The position numbers and the translations under genes are program-made. Below the pieces are notes generated by a model. The model saw nothing but the letters and a program-made list of their open reading frames with translations. It was not told the origin of the DNA and ran no database searches. A DNA stretch of 6,480 bases from Betaproteobacteria bacterium SG8_40 (lineage in GTDB: Bacteria > Pseudomonadota > Gammaproteobacteria > Burkholderiales > Eutrophovitaceae). This document shows positions 1 through 6,449 of the stretch, one piece after another. Within the stretch, counting starts at the first letter, position 1, and the number at the start of each line of letters is the position of its first letter. The stretch is taken from NCBI GenBank assembly GCA_001304425.1, contig LJTS01000161.1, positions 1 through 6,480 of the forward strand. The letters run 5' to 3'.

Positions 1-579
1 AGCCGGTTGCGACATGGTGTACTGCACGACATTGCGCAAAAAAGGCAGCAGCTCTTCGGCGAGCCAGGGATTGCGCCTGAGCCACATTTGATTGCGCGGA
101 CCCGGGTGCGGCATTGGCAGGTAATCGCGCCAGGATCGCACTGTTTCGGTCAGCGTTTTTCGCCGCGCGGCTCGCAGATAATCGGCTTGCGCGTAGCTTC
201 CCACCAACAAGGCAAATTGCAGCGCGGGTAGCTGCGGCACCAGACGCGGGTGCCAGTAAGGCGCACACTCGGGCCGGGGCGGGAGACCACCGCTGGGCCC
301 TGTGCCCGGATAACAAAGCCCCGCGGGAATAATGGCGATGCGCCGCGTGTCGTAGAACTGGTCCCGGTCGAGCTGCATCCACTGGCGCAAGCGATCCCCG
401 GAGGGATCGTTCCAGGACACCCCTGTTTCGTGCACGCGCCGGCCCGGTGCCTGTCCCACAATCAGCAATCGTGCGCTTGCAGCGGCCCGGAGCACCGGTC
501 TCGGACCCAACGGAAGGTGCGCGGCACAGCGGCCGCAGGCGCGCGCCACCTTCAACAGCGCGTCCAGCCGGTTTTCCAT
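1..579 (-). CDS. Uracil-DNA glycosylase superfamily protein (3' end beyond window)
   Basis: This is probably a DNA repair enzyme of the uracil-DNA glycosylase superfamily, which removes uracil (or a related damaged base) from DNA to start base excision repair in the cytoplasm. The frame reads 193 codons from an ATG at 579 to the left edge with no stop, so the C-terminus is missing, probably only slightly. Visible motifs are CGRC at residues 15-18, GQAPG at 42-46 (motif A of the fold), a WNDPSGDRLR block at 56-65, and HPGPRN at 158-163 (motif B, usually HPSP). Cysteines 15, 18, 89 and 105 have the C-X2-C...C-X15-C spacing of Fe-S-containing glycosylases (families 4 and 5), so a [4Fe-4S] cluster is inferred. 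The start is fixed closely by an in-frame TAA at 583-585; only a TTG lies between. Shine-Dalgarno is weak (AAGG about 10 nt upstream). It is divergent from purB. The exact substrate and UDG family are uncertain. Confidence 0.85.
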   Translation of the reverse strand, partial: MENRLDALLKVARACGRCAAHLPLGPRPVLRAAASARLLIVGQAPGRRVHETGVSWNDPSGDRLRQWMQLDRDQFYDTRRIAIIPAGLCYPGTGPSGGLPPRPECAPYWHPRLVPQLPALQFALLVGSYAQADYLRAARRKTLTETVRSWRDYLPMPHPGPRNQMWLRRNPWLAEELLPFLRNVVQYTMSQPA

Positions 580-591
580 CAATTAGCAACC

Positions 592-620
592 TTGCCCATG
601 CTAAAATTGCACTCTAAAAA
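592..620 (+). promoter_or_regulatory. Candidate sigma-70 promoter for purB
   Basis: Within the 94-bp divergent gap between the glycosylase and purB, TTGCCC (592-597) and TAAAAA (615-620) are separated by 17 bp, each matching 4 of 6 bases of the -35 and -10 consensus. This would start the transcript near 627 with a leader of about 47 nt. A better -10-like hexamer, TAAAAT at 602-607, has no good -35 partner. No clear PurR-type operator was recognised. Assignment is by eye only. Confidence 0.3.
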
Positions 621-673
621 CAGCAAGTTCCGGAAAGTCTCGGAGCACAGACACCACTCGGAGTTCAAACACA

Positions 674-2044
674 ATGGCGTTGTCGCCCTTGACAGCATTG
701 TCACCCCTGGATGGCCGGTATCAGCGCAAAGTAGCGGCGCTTTCTGGTTTCTTCAGTGAATTCGGCCTCATCCGCTTTCGCGTGCAGGTAGAGATCGCGT
801 GGCTGAAGGCTATTTCCAATGAACCGGCGCTCGCCGAGATCAAGCCGTTATCGGCTGCGTCAATCAAACACCTTGACGAGCTCGGGCGAAATTTTTCCCT
901 GGAAGACGCCGAAGCCGTCAAAGCCATCGAGGTACGCACCAATCACGACGTCAAGGCGATTGAATACTGGCTTCGCGAACAGCTGACCGCAAATCCGGAA
1001 GCTGCCGCCATCACCGGGTTCGTGCATTTCGCCTGCACCTCCGAGGACATCAACAATCTTTGTCACGCAATGATGTTGCGCGAGTCACGCGGCCAGGTCA
1101 TGCTGCCGGCGCTGGATTCATTGATCGGGAAACTGCGGCAACTCGCCCATGATTATGCCGAGTTGCCAATGCTGTCGCGCACACACGGCCAATCGGCAAC
1201 CCCGACCACCGTCGGCAAGGAGCTCGCAAATTTCGTCTACCGCCTGGAACGCCAGCGTAAACGCATCGAGTGCGTCGAACTGCCTGCCAAGATCAACGGT
1301 GCGGTTGGAAATTTCAATGCGCATCTTGCCGCCTTCCCGGACTTCGAATGGGAAGATTTCTCGCACCGCTTCGTTGAGCAGCTCGGATTTGTCTTCAATC
1401 CGTATACGACCCAGATCGAACCTCATGACGGCGTCGCCGAATTGTTTGACGCCTATGCCGGCGCCAACACAGTGCTGATCGATCTCGCGCGAGACCTTTG
1501 GGCATACATTTCAGTCGGCTATTTCAAGCAGAAGATCAGGGAGGGCGAGGTTGGCTCGTCCACCATGCCGCACAAGGTCAATCCGATCGACTTTGAAAAT
1601 GCGGAGGGCAATCTTGGCCTGTCGAACGCCCTGCTCAATCACCTGAGCGCAAAATTGCCCATCTCACGCTGGCAACGCGACCTGACCGACTCGACCGTGC
1701 TGCGCAACATGGGCACCGCGTTGGGTTACGCGGTACTCGCGTACGATTCGTGCCGGCGCGGTCTGGATAAACTGGAGGCCGATCCGGACAGACTGGCCGA
1801 AGATCTGGACGACAGCTGGGAGGTGCTTGCGGAGCCGGTCCAAACAGTCATGAAGCGCTTCGGGATAGAAGACGCATACGAGCAACTCAAGGCTTTGACA
1901 AGGGGCAAGGGCGGCATCTCGCGCGAAAGCCTGCATGCCTTTGTTCGCAATCTGCCAATTCCCGAAAGTGAAAGAAAACGGTTGCTCTCATTGACTCCGG
2001 GCAGTTATACGGGACGCGCCGCAGACCTTGCGCGCCGCATCTGA
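674..2044 (+). CDS. purB: Adenylosuccinate lyase
   Basis: PurB catalyses two fumarate-releasing steps of purine synthesis in the cytosol: SAICAR to AICAR, and adenylosuccinate to AMP. It works as a homotetramer of the fumarase/aspartase superfamily. The protein has 456 residues, the same as E. coli PurB, and aligns with it from the first residues (LTALSPLDGRY at 6-16). Diagnostic motifs are TSEDINN at 122-128, SRTHGQ at 168-173 with the catalytic His171, and the superfamily signature SSTMPHKVNP at 295-304, whose flexible loop holds the catalytic base Ser295. KLPISRWQRDLTDST at 327-341 is also typical. The ATG is preceded by CGGAG at 659-663 with a 10-nt spacer, and the N-terminus matches the family, so this start is secure. 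The gene is complete with no frameshift. A 98-bp gap separates it from the next gene on the same strand, so co-transcription is possible but not shown. Confidence 0.98.
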   Translation: MALSPLTALSPLDGRYQRKVAALSGFFSEFGLIRFRVQVEIAWLKAISNEPALAEIKPLSAASIKHLDELGRNFSLEDAEAVKAIEVRTNHDVKAIEYWLREQLTANPEAAAITGFVHFACTSEDINNLCHAMMLRESRGQVMLPALDSLIGKLRQLAHDYAELPMLSRTHGQSATPTTVGKELANFVYRLERQRKRIECVELPAKINGAVGNFNAHLAAFPDFEWEDFSHRFVEQLGFVFNPYTTQIEPHDGVAELFDAYAGANTVLIDLARDLWAYISVGYFKQKIREGEVGSSTMPHKVNPIDFENAEGNLGLSNALLNHLSAKLPISRWQRDLTDSTVLRNMGTALGYAVLAYDSCRRGLDKLEADPDRLAEDLDDSWEVLAEPVQTVMKRFGIEDAYEQLKALTRGKGGISRESLHAFVRNLPIPESERKRLLSLTPGSYTGRAADLARRI

Positions 2045-2087
2045 CAGACACGGCAGCGTTTGGTTATTGTCGCGTCGGCCCGCCTGC

Positions 2088-2117
2088 TTGAAGCCCGCTT
2101 TCTCGCCCCCACATAAC
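2088..2117 (+). promoter_or_regulatory. Candidate promoter for the CnoX-like gene
   Basis: The 98-bp gap between purB and the thioredoxin-TPR gene contains TTGAAG (2088-2093) and CATAAC (2112-2117) with an 18-bp spacer, each 4 of 6 to consensus. The predicted start near 2124 would leave a leader of about 19 nt carrying the ribosome binding site. I saw no convincing intrinsic terminator for purB in this gap, so read-through from purB is equally possible. Confidence 0.25.
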
Positions 2118-2130
2118 CCGTAACTATTTC

Positions 2131-2135
2131 GGGAG
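2131..2135 (+). promoter_or_regulatory. Ribosome binding site deciding the CnoX-like start
   Basis: GGGAG lies 7 nt before the ATG at 2143. A second ATG at 2138 is out of frame and only 2 nt from the GGGAG, so 2143 is the start. CCCG at 2117-2120 could pair weakly with CGGG at 2130-2133 and cover part of this site, but the stem is only 4 bp. Confidence 0.6.
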
Positions 2136-2142
2136 TGATGCG

Positions 2143-3000
2143 ATGACCGGGCATGTCGTGGAAGTCACTGAAGACAGCTTTCAGCGTAACGTAATCGAAG
2201 AATCAGCAAATCGTCTCGTTCTGGTCGATTTCTGGGCGCCGTGGTGCGGCCCGTGCCGCGCCTTGACACCGATTATCGAGAAGCTTTCGGAAGAGTTTGG
2301 CGGCCGTTTCCTGCTCGCCAAAGTCAACTCCGATGACAACCCATCCATCGCTGCAGAATTTGGCGTCAGAGGCATACCCAACGTCAAGGCGTTTTCCGAC
2401 GGCAAACTGATCGACGAATTTACTGGTGCTTTGCCGGAAGGCATGGTGCGCCAGTTCATCGAGCGCTTGCTGCCCAGTGCCGCCGAACAACAAAGGCGCG
2501 CAGCGATGCAGGCCTACGGGTCGGGGCAGGCCGCACAGGCCATTGCCCTACTCGACGAGGCACAGGCTCTGGAGCCGGACAATGAAGTCATTCGCATCGA
2601 CCGCGCCGAAGTGCTGATCACTCTCGACCGCAGCGAGGAAGCGGCTGCACTGCTGGAAGAACTCCCGCCGCTAGCGGCGATGGATCCCCGCGTCGAGCAC
2701 CTCAGAGCCCAGTTGACGTTTGCTGGTTCCAAGAGCACCGCGGAGAACGCTTCAGCGCTTGAAGCGCGGGTCTCGAACAACCCGGCTGACCTTGACGCAC
2801 GCCTTGCGTTGGCGAAGGCCTACGTAGCGGCAAACAAATACGAACCGGCGCTGCAGCATCTAATGGAAATCACCCGCGTCGACCGAAAATTCGGCGACGA
2901 CGCCGGGCGCAAAACAATGCTCGCGGTCTTTGAACTGCTGGGCAACGATCACCCGCTCACCAGCCAGTATCGCAAGCTCCTGGCCGCAGCCCTGAACTGA
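2143..3000 (+). CDS. cnoX: Thioredoxin-TPR protein, CnoX/YbbN family
   Basis: This is a 285-residue protein with an N-terminal thioredoxin fold (about 1-110) and a C-terminal alpha-helical TPR-like region (about 114-285). This architecture is that of CnoX (YbbN), a cytosolic chaperedoxin that, in studied members, protects clients from oxidation and aggregation and hands them to GroEL or DnaK. The active site is WCGPC at 34-38 with Cys35 and Cys38, and the conserved cis-proline is Pro79 in GIPN. E. coli CnoX has SQHC in place of CGPC and lacks reductase activity, so this homologue is more like the redox-competent type described in Caulobacter. There is no signal peptide, so a periplasmic role is unlikely. 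The TPR part shows repeated Ala/Leu helices ending in acidic-Pro turns (LEPDNEV near 142-149, NNPADLDARL near 212-221). Family placement is firm; the symbol is inferred from architecture. A general thioredoxin paralogue with TPRs is the alternative. Confidence 0.88.
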   Translation: MTGHVVEVTEDSFQRNVIEESANRLVLVDFWAPWCGPCRALTPIIEKLSEEFGGRFLLAKVNSDDNPSIAAEFGVRGIPNVKAFSDGKLIDEFTGALPEGMVRQFIERLLPSAAEQQRRAAMQAYGSGQAAQAIALLDEAQALEPDNEVIRIDRAEVLITLDRSEEAAALLEELPPLAAMDPRVEHLRAQLTFAGSKSTAENASALEARVSNNPADLDARLALAKAYVAANKYEPALQHLMEITRVDRKFGDDAGRKTMLAVFELLGNDHPLTSQYRKLLAAALN

Positions 3001-3204
3001 GCCATCGGTGCGCCGATTGGTTGATACGGCACGCCGACATCGCCGGTAATCGCGCTATCCGCAGAAGCCCGGCAAGCGCCCTGGCAACCAGTATGAAGAA
3101 CCACAGCCCCACGATGGCAGGTCCGGCGCAGGTGGCCGCTCTTCCAGCCTTGAAAAAACCTCGAGCGCGGCTTGCCAGCCTTCCCCGAGAAATGCCTGCC
3201 CGCC
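3001..3204. other. Convergent intergenic region with no recognisable gene
   Basis: This 204-bp gap lies between the 3' ends of the CnoX-like gene and secF. Four nt after the cnoX stop, ATCGG (3004-3008) and CCGAT (3013-3017) can form a 5-bp hairpin with a TGCG loop, but only a weak T-rich tail follows. The secF side holds a candidate terminator listed separately. The octamer CCAGCCTT occurs twice as a direct repeat (3144-3151 and 3175-3182). No open frame here has a ribosome binding site or a recognisable protein. Confidence 0.6.
3153..3189 (-). terminator. Possible intrinsic terminator of the secDF operon
   Basis: Reading the minus strand from 3189, an outer CTCG/CGAG pairing (3186-3189 with 3160-3163) encloses an inner GGCT/AGCC stem (3177-3180 with 3169-3172, four-base loop). 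GG and a run of six Ts (3158-3153) follow. It sits 16 nt after the secF stop. The stem is interrupted by roughly 5-nt interior loops, so its strength is doubtful, but position and T-run fit. Confidence 0.35.
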
Positions 3205-4134
3205 CTACACGACCGCTTCTTCGGTCTTCTTCTCGGGACGCAGGAGATCCTCGCGCGTTACCCCGAGCCACAGTACCAACGGACTGGCAACGAATACCGA
3301 CGAATAAATGCCGAACAGGATGCCGATGGTCAATGCCAGCGCAAAGTAAAACAGCGCCTCACCGCCGAAGATCAGGATCGACAGCACCATCAATTGTGTG
3401 CTGCCGTGGGTGATGATCGTTCGCGACATGGTACGCGTAATGGCGTTATTGATGACTTCGCGCACCGTAGCCTTTCGCATCTTGCGAAAATTCTCGCGAA
3501 TACGATCGAAAACGACCACGGACTCGTTTACCGAATAACCGAGAACGGCGAGAACCGCAGCCAGCACCGGGAGCGAGAACTCCCACTGAAAAATCGCGAA
3601 GAATCCGAGAATGATAATGACGTCGTGCAGGTTTGCCAGAATTGCCGAAACACCAAACTTCCATTCGAATCGCAACGCCAGGTAGATCACGATGCCGATT
3701 GAAACGACCAGCAGCGCCATCGCGCCTTTCTCTACGAGTTCCTCGCCAACCTGCGCGCCGACAAAGTCAACACGGCGCAACTCGACGCCAGGATCGTCTT
3801 CACGCAGCGCGCCGATCACTTTTTCTGAGAGCTGGGCACCGCTGACGTCAGGTTTGGTCGGCAGACGAATCAGCGCCGTTTGCGAACTTCCGAAGCTTTG
3901 CACGACGGCATCGTTCAGTTCGATCGATTCCAGTGTTTCGCGAATGCGCGAAATGTCTGCAGCGCCGCTGTAATTGACCTCCATCACCGTGCCACCGGTA
4001 AATTCGACCCCGAGGTTGAGCCCCTTCATTGCCAAAGCACCAACCGCGATCACGAACGTCACCACCGAGATGATGTTGAACACCAGCGCGTAGCGCATGA
4101 AGGGGATGTCATTGCGAATGCGGAAAAATTCCAT
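3205..4134 (-). CDS. secF: Protein translocase subunit SecF
   Basis: SecF is an inner-membrane RND-superfamily protein that forms a complex with SecD and YajC and uses the proton motive force to finish preprotein export through SecYEG. The protein has 309 residues (E. coli 323). A first membrane segment is at about 16-36. The family motif GVEFTGG at 42-48 opens a periplasmic domain up to about residue 137. Five further membrane segments lie between about 138 and 290. LHD at 169-171 and the transmembrane motif SVNESVVVFDRIREN at 201-215 are typical SecF signatures. The charged C-terminal tail (about 291-309) is cytoplasmic. The ATG is preceded by GGGAAAG (4143-4149) at a usable distance of 8 nt. 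It follows secD after 47 bp, so the two are surely one operon. No truncation or missing motif is seen. Confidence 0.97.
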   Translation of the reverse strand: MEFFRIRNDIPFMRYALVFNIISVVTFVIAVGALAMKGLNLGVEFTGGTVMEVNYSGAADISRIRETLESIELNDAVVQSFGSSQTALIRLPTKPDVSGAQLSEKVIGALREDDPGVELRRVDFVGAQVGEELVEKGAMALLVVSIGIVIYLALRFEWKFGVSAILANLHDVIIILGFFAIFQWEFSLPVLAAVLAVLGYSVNESVVVFDRIRENFRKMRKATVREVINNAITRTMSRTIITHGSTQLMVLSILIFGGEALFYFALALTIGILFGIYSSVFVASPLVLWLGVTREDLLRPEKKTEEAVV

Positions 4135-4181
4135 GTCCGATTCTTTCCCGTTATGAATTCATTTATATGGCCAAATGGCCG
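4135..4181 (-). other. secD-secF intercistronic gap with inverted repeats
   Basis: One nt after the secD stop lies a perfect inverted repeat, GGCCA-TT-TGGCC (4169-4180 on the plus strand it reads GGCCAAATGGCC). A third GGCC just inside the secD end allows alternative pairing. The palindrome ATGAATTCAT (4153-4162) follows, then the secF ribosome binding site. A TATAAA hexamer (4162-4167) has no -35 partner, so I do not call an internal promoter. A role in mRNA stability or secD/secF dosage is only a possibility. Confidence 0.4.
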
Positions 4182-6044
4182 TCAGGCCGCCTGCTGTTTC
4201 TTGTACCAGTCGGTATTGCCAATCGGCAGCTTTTCGAGCTTGCGACGGCTGCCATACAGATAGTTGACGAGCCCGCGCGAAACAAATACGGCACTGAACA
4301 TCGACGTCAGGATGCCAAGACAGTGAACAACCGCAAACCCGCGAACCGGGCCGGTTCCAAAAAAGAACAGCGCGATACCGGCGATCAGAGTCGTGACATT
4401 GGAATCGAGAATCGTGCCCCAGGCCCGATCGTAGCCGGCAGCAATGGCTGCCTGCGGTGTCGTACCGTTACGTAATTCTTCGCGGATGCGCTCATTGATC
4501 AGCACGTTTGCGTCGATCGCCATGCCCAGCGTCAGCGCGATTGCCGCGATGCCGGGCAGCGTCAGCGTCGCCTGAAGCATCGACAGCAAGGCCACCAGCA
4601 GCATCATGTTCACACTCAGCGCAATGACCGAAACGACGCCGAACATCGCGTAGTACACCGCAATGAACAGGCTCAACGCAGCGAAACCCATCCACGTCGA
4701 CCGGAATCCGCGCTCGATGTTATCCGCACCCAGGCTCGGGCCAACCGTTCTTTCTTCAATGATTTCCATCGGCGCCGCCAGCGCCCCGGCACGCAGGAGC
4801 AAGGCTACGTCGCGCGCTTCCGTTGTGGTCATCCGTCCGCTGATCTGGACCCGGCCGCCAGGAATCTCGGCCCGAACCACTGGTGCAGTCACCACCTCGG
4901 CCTTGCCTTTTTCAACGAGAACCATGGCAATACGCCGGCCTACATTCTCCCGGGTCGTCTTTTGGAAGACCGTTGCACCGCGCCCATCCAGGCTCAGGTG
5001 CACAGCCGGCTCGCCGGTTTGCTGGTCAAAACCGGGTTGAGCATCGGAGATGCGGTCTCCGGTCAGAATGACTTCGCGTTTGAGCAGGTAGGGCACGCCT
5101 TCCCTGTCATAGAGCAATTCGTCGCCAAATGGCACCTGCCCGGCACTTGCCGCCTCGAGATTGCCCGGATCCATTTTCTCTTCGTCGACGAGGCGTACTT
5201 CCAGACTCGCGGTCCGGCCCAGGATGTCCTTTGCCTTGGCCGTGTCCTGGACTCCCGGCAGTTGCACCACGACCCGGTCCTGACCCGACTGCTGGACGAT
5301 CGGTTCGGCCACGCCGAGTTCGTTTACACGGTTGCGAAGCGTCGTGATGTTCTGCTGCAGCGCGAACTCACGGATACGCCGCTCGACTTCCGGCCGCAAC
5401 GTCGCAACGATGCGAAATTCATTACCGGCTTCGCTGCTGCGGAAGCTCAGGTCCGGGGTTTCCTGGTTCAGTATCGGGATCGCTTGATCGCGCATCGCCT
5501 CTTCCCTGAAGCTGACACGCACCGACTGGCCGTCACGCGCAATCCGCGAGTAGCGAACGCCTTCGGAGCGCATGACCTGCCGCATGTCCTGCACATAGCG
5601 GTCCGCGGCTTTGGTCAACGCCGCCTGCATGTCGACCTGCAAGAGAAAATGCACGCCACCGCGCAGATCGAGGCCCAGATACATGGGCAAGGCGCTGATG
5701 GCCGCCATCCAGCGCGGCGAATTCGACAGCAGGTTCAACGCGACGACATAACTGTCGCCCAACTCCCGCTGAAGGACATCCTTCGCGCGTAACTGGGTGT
5801 CGGTGTCGCGCAAGCGGACCTTGACGCCGGTCTGATCGAGATAGGCTGCCTCAATCGAAAGACTGGCAGATTGCAGGCTGTCCTCGATTCGGGTGAGCAG
5901 CGCCGTATCGACCGCAGCGGTCGCCCGCGCCGGGGAAACCTGAACCGCCGGCGATTCGCCAAAGAAATTGGGGACGGTGTAGATAAACCCAACGACCAGC
6001 GCGATGACAATAATCAGGTACTTCCAGACGGGATAGCGGTTCAT
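4182..6044 (-). CDS. secD: Protein translocase subunit SecD
   Basis: SecD is the larger partner of SecF in the SecDF-YajC inner-membrane complex, which couples proton flow to the late steps of preprotein translocation and release on the periplasmic side. The protein has 620 residues (E. coli 615). Residues 7-25 form the first membrane segment. A long periplasmic region (about 26-447) starts the family motif LGLDLRGG at 123-130 and includes the NRVNELGV block at 238-245. Five membrane segments follow from about 448 to 598. The RND-type motif LGMAIDANVLINERIREE at 506-523 includes Asp511 and is typical of the intramembrane proton-relay region. The N-terminus MNRYPVWKY matches known SecD proteins. 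The start is forced: an in-frame TAA lies at 6069-6071 and no other start codon occurs between. Unusually, no Shine-Dalgarno is visible; the leader is CA-rich. It is 63 bp downstream of yajC and 47 bp upstream of secF. Confidence 0.98.
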   Translation of the reverse strand: MNRYPVWKYLIIVIALVVGFIYTVPNFFGESPAVQVSPARATAAVDTALLTRIEDSLQSASLSIEAAYLDQTGVKVRLRDTDTQLRAKDVLQRELGDSYVVALNLLSNSPRWMAAISALPMYLGLDLRGGVHFLLQVDMQAALTKAADRYVQDMRQVMRSEGVRYSRIARDGQSVRVSFREEAMRDQAIPILNQETPDLSFRSSEAGNEFRIVATLRPEVERRIREFALQQNITTLRNRVNELGVAEPIVQQSGQDRVVVQLPGVQDTAKAKDILGRTASLEVRLVDEEKMDPGNLEAASAGQVPFGDELLYDREGVPYLLKREVILTGDRISDAQPGFDQQTGEPAVHLSLDGRGATVFQKTTRENVGRRIAMVLVEKGKAEVVTAPVVRAEIPGGRVQISGRMTTTEARDVALLLRAGALAAPMEIIEERTVGPSLGADNIERGFRSTWMGFAALSLFIAVYYAMFGVVSVIALSVNMMLLVALLSMLQATLTLPGIAAIALTLGMAIDANVLINERIREELRNGTTPQAAIAAGYDRAWGTILDSNVTTLIAGIALFFFGTGPVRGFAVVHCLGILTSMFSAVFVSRGLVNYLYGSRRKLEKLPIGNTDWYKKQQAA

Positions 6045-6082
6045 GGTTGCTTGTTGTGGCTGGGACGTTTATGACGGCAATC

Positions 6083-6101
6083 TGCCGGGCGTTGCCCGGC
6101 A
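6083..6101 (-). other. Perfect 8-bp hairpin between yajC and secD
   Basis: On the minus strand TGCCGGGC and GCCCGGCA pair perfectly around a three-base AAC loop, beginning 6 nt after the yajC stop codon. No T-run follows, so it does not look like an intrinsic terminator. It could stabilise the yajC 3' end, mark a processing site or lower transcription into secD; these roles are inference. Confidence 0.6.
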
Positions 6102-6107
6102 CAGCGC

Positions 6108-6449
6108 TCAGGAATTGCCCGCGGACTTGAGCGTTCCTTTCGGAAGAAGCGTCTGGACCGACGTCTTCTGGACCTTGATTTCCACGCTCGGCGCGATTTC
6201 GACCGTTACAAATTGCTCGCCGACGTTGGAAATCTTGCCAAGGGTGCCGCCGCCGGTCACCACCTCATCGCCTTTTTGCAGCGCCGCCAGCATGGCCCTG
6301 TGCTCCTTGGCTCGCTTGGCCTGAGGCCGGATCATCAAGAAATACAGCAGCACGAAGAGCAGTATCAAAGGCATCAGACCAACGAGGTCCATGCCGCCCT
6401 GAGCGCCGCCCGCTGCCTGGGCATATGCAGTTCCAATCAACAAGTTCAC
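6108..6449 (-). CDS. yajC: Sec translocon accessory subunit YajC
   Basis: YajC is a small single-span inner-membrane protein that co-purifies with SecDF and is encoded just upstream of secD in most proteobacteria. The protein has up to 113 residues (E. coli 110). A short N-terminus with AYAQ at 8-11 is followed by a hydrophobic segment at about 21-40 ending in the family motif MIRPQAKRAKEH at 39-50. The cytoplasmic domain has GDEVVTGGGTLGKI at about 60-73 and ends with LLPKGTLK near 101-108. The GTG at 6449 gives the best alignment with known YajC N-termini, but the strong GGGAGGA (6450-6456) directly abuts it. TTG codons at 6443 or 6440 would have better spacing (6 or 9 nt) and would shorten the protein by two or three residues. 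Identity is certain, the exact start is not. Confidence 0.96.
   Translation of the reverse strand: MNLLIGTAYAQAAGGAQGGMDLVGLMPLILLFVLLYFLMIRPQAKRAKEHRAMLAALQKGDEVVTGGGTLGKISNVGEQFVTVEIAPSVEIKVQKTSVQTLLPKGTLKSAGNS

Noticed and set aside
250..759. Plus-strand open frame of 169 codons crossing the glycosylase and the purB start.
   Set aside because: It is antisense to the glycosylase and then out of frame with purB; both real genes have clear motifs, and this product is a low-complexity Arg/Pro/Ala-rich sequence.
1118..1426. Antisense open frame within purB.
   Set aside because: A shadow of the purB reading frame with no ribosome binding site and no recognisable domain.
2045..2142. Search for a purB terminator or riboswitch in the purB to cnoX gap.
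   Set aside because: Only a small GCTTGAAGC self-complementary stretch and a 4-bp CCCG/CGGG pairing were seen, with no stem plus T-run and no purine-riboswitch-like layout.
2957..3271. Minus-strand open frame with a hydrophobic stretch (GLWFFILVARALAGLL) in the gap after secF, a possible small membrane protein.
   Set aside because: It overlaps the 3' ends of both secF and the CnoX-like gene, has no ribosome binding site near any start codon in the gap, and resembles no family I know. GC-rich DNA readily gives such frames.
4162..4167. TATAAA on the minus strand upstream of secF as an internal promoter.
   Set aside because: No -35-like hexamer lies at 16-18 bp (the sequence there is GC-only) and there is no extended -10 TG.
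4962..5792. A 276-codon plus-strand open frame antisense to secD.
   Set aside because: It lies wholly within the unambiguous secD gene, its product resembles no protein family, and long antisense frames are expected opposite GC-rich genes.
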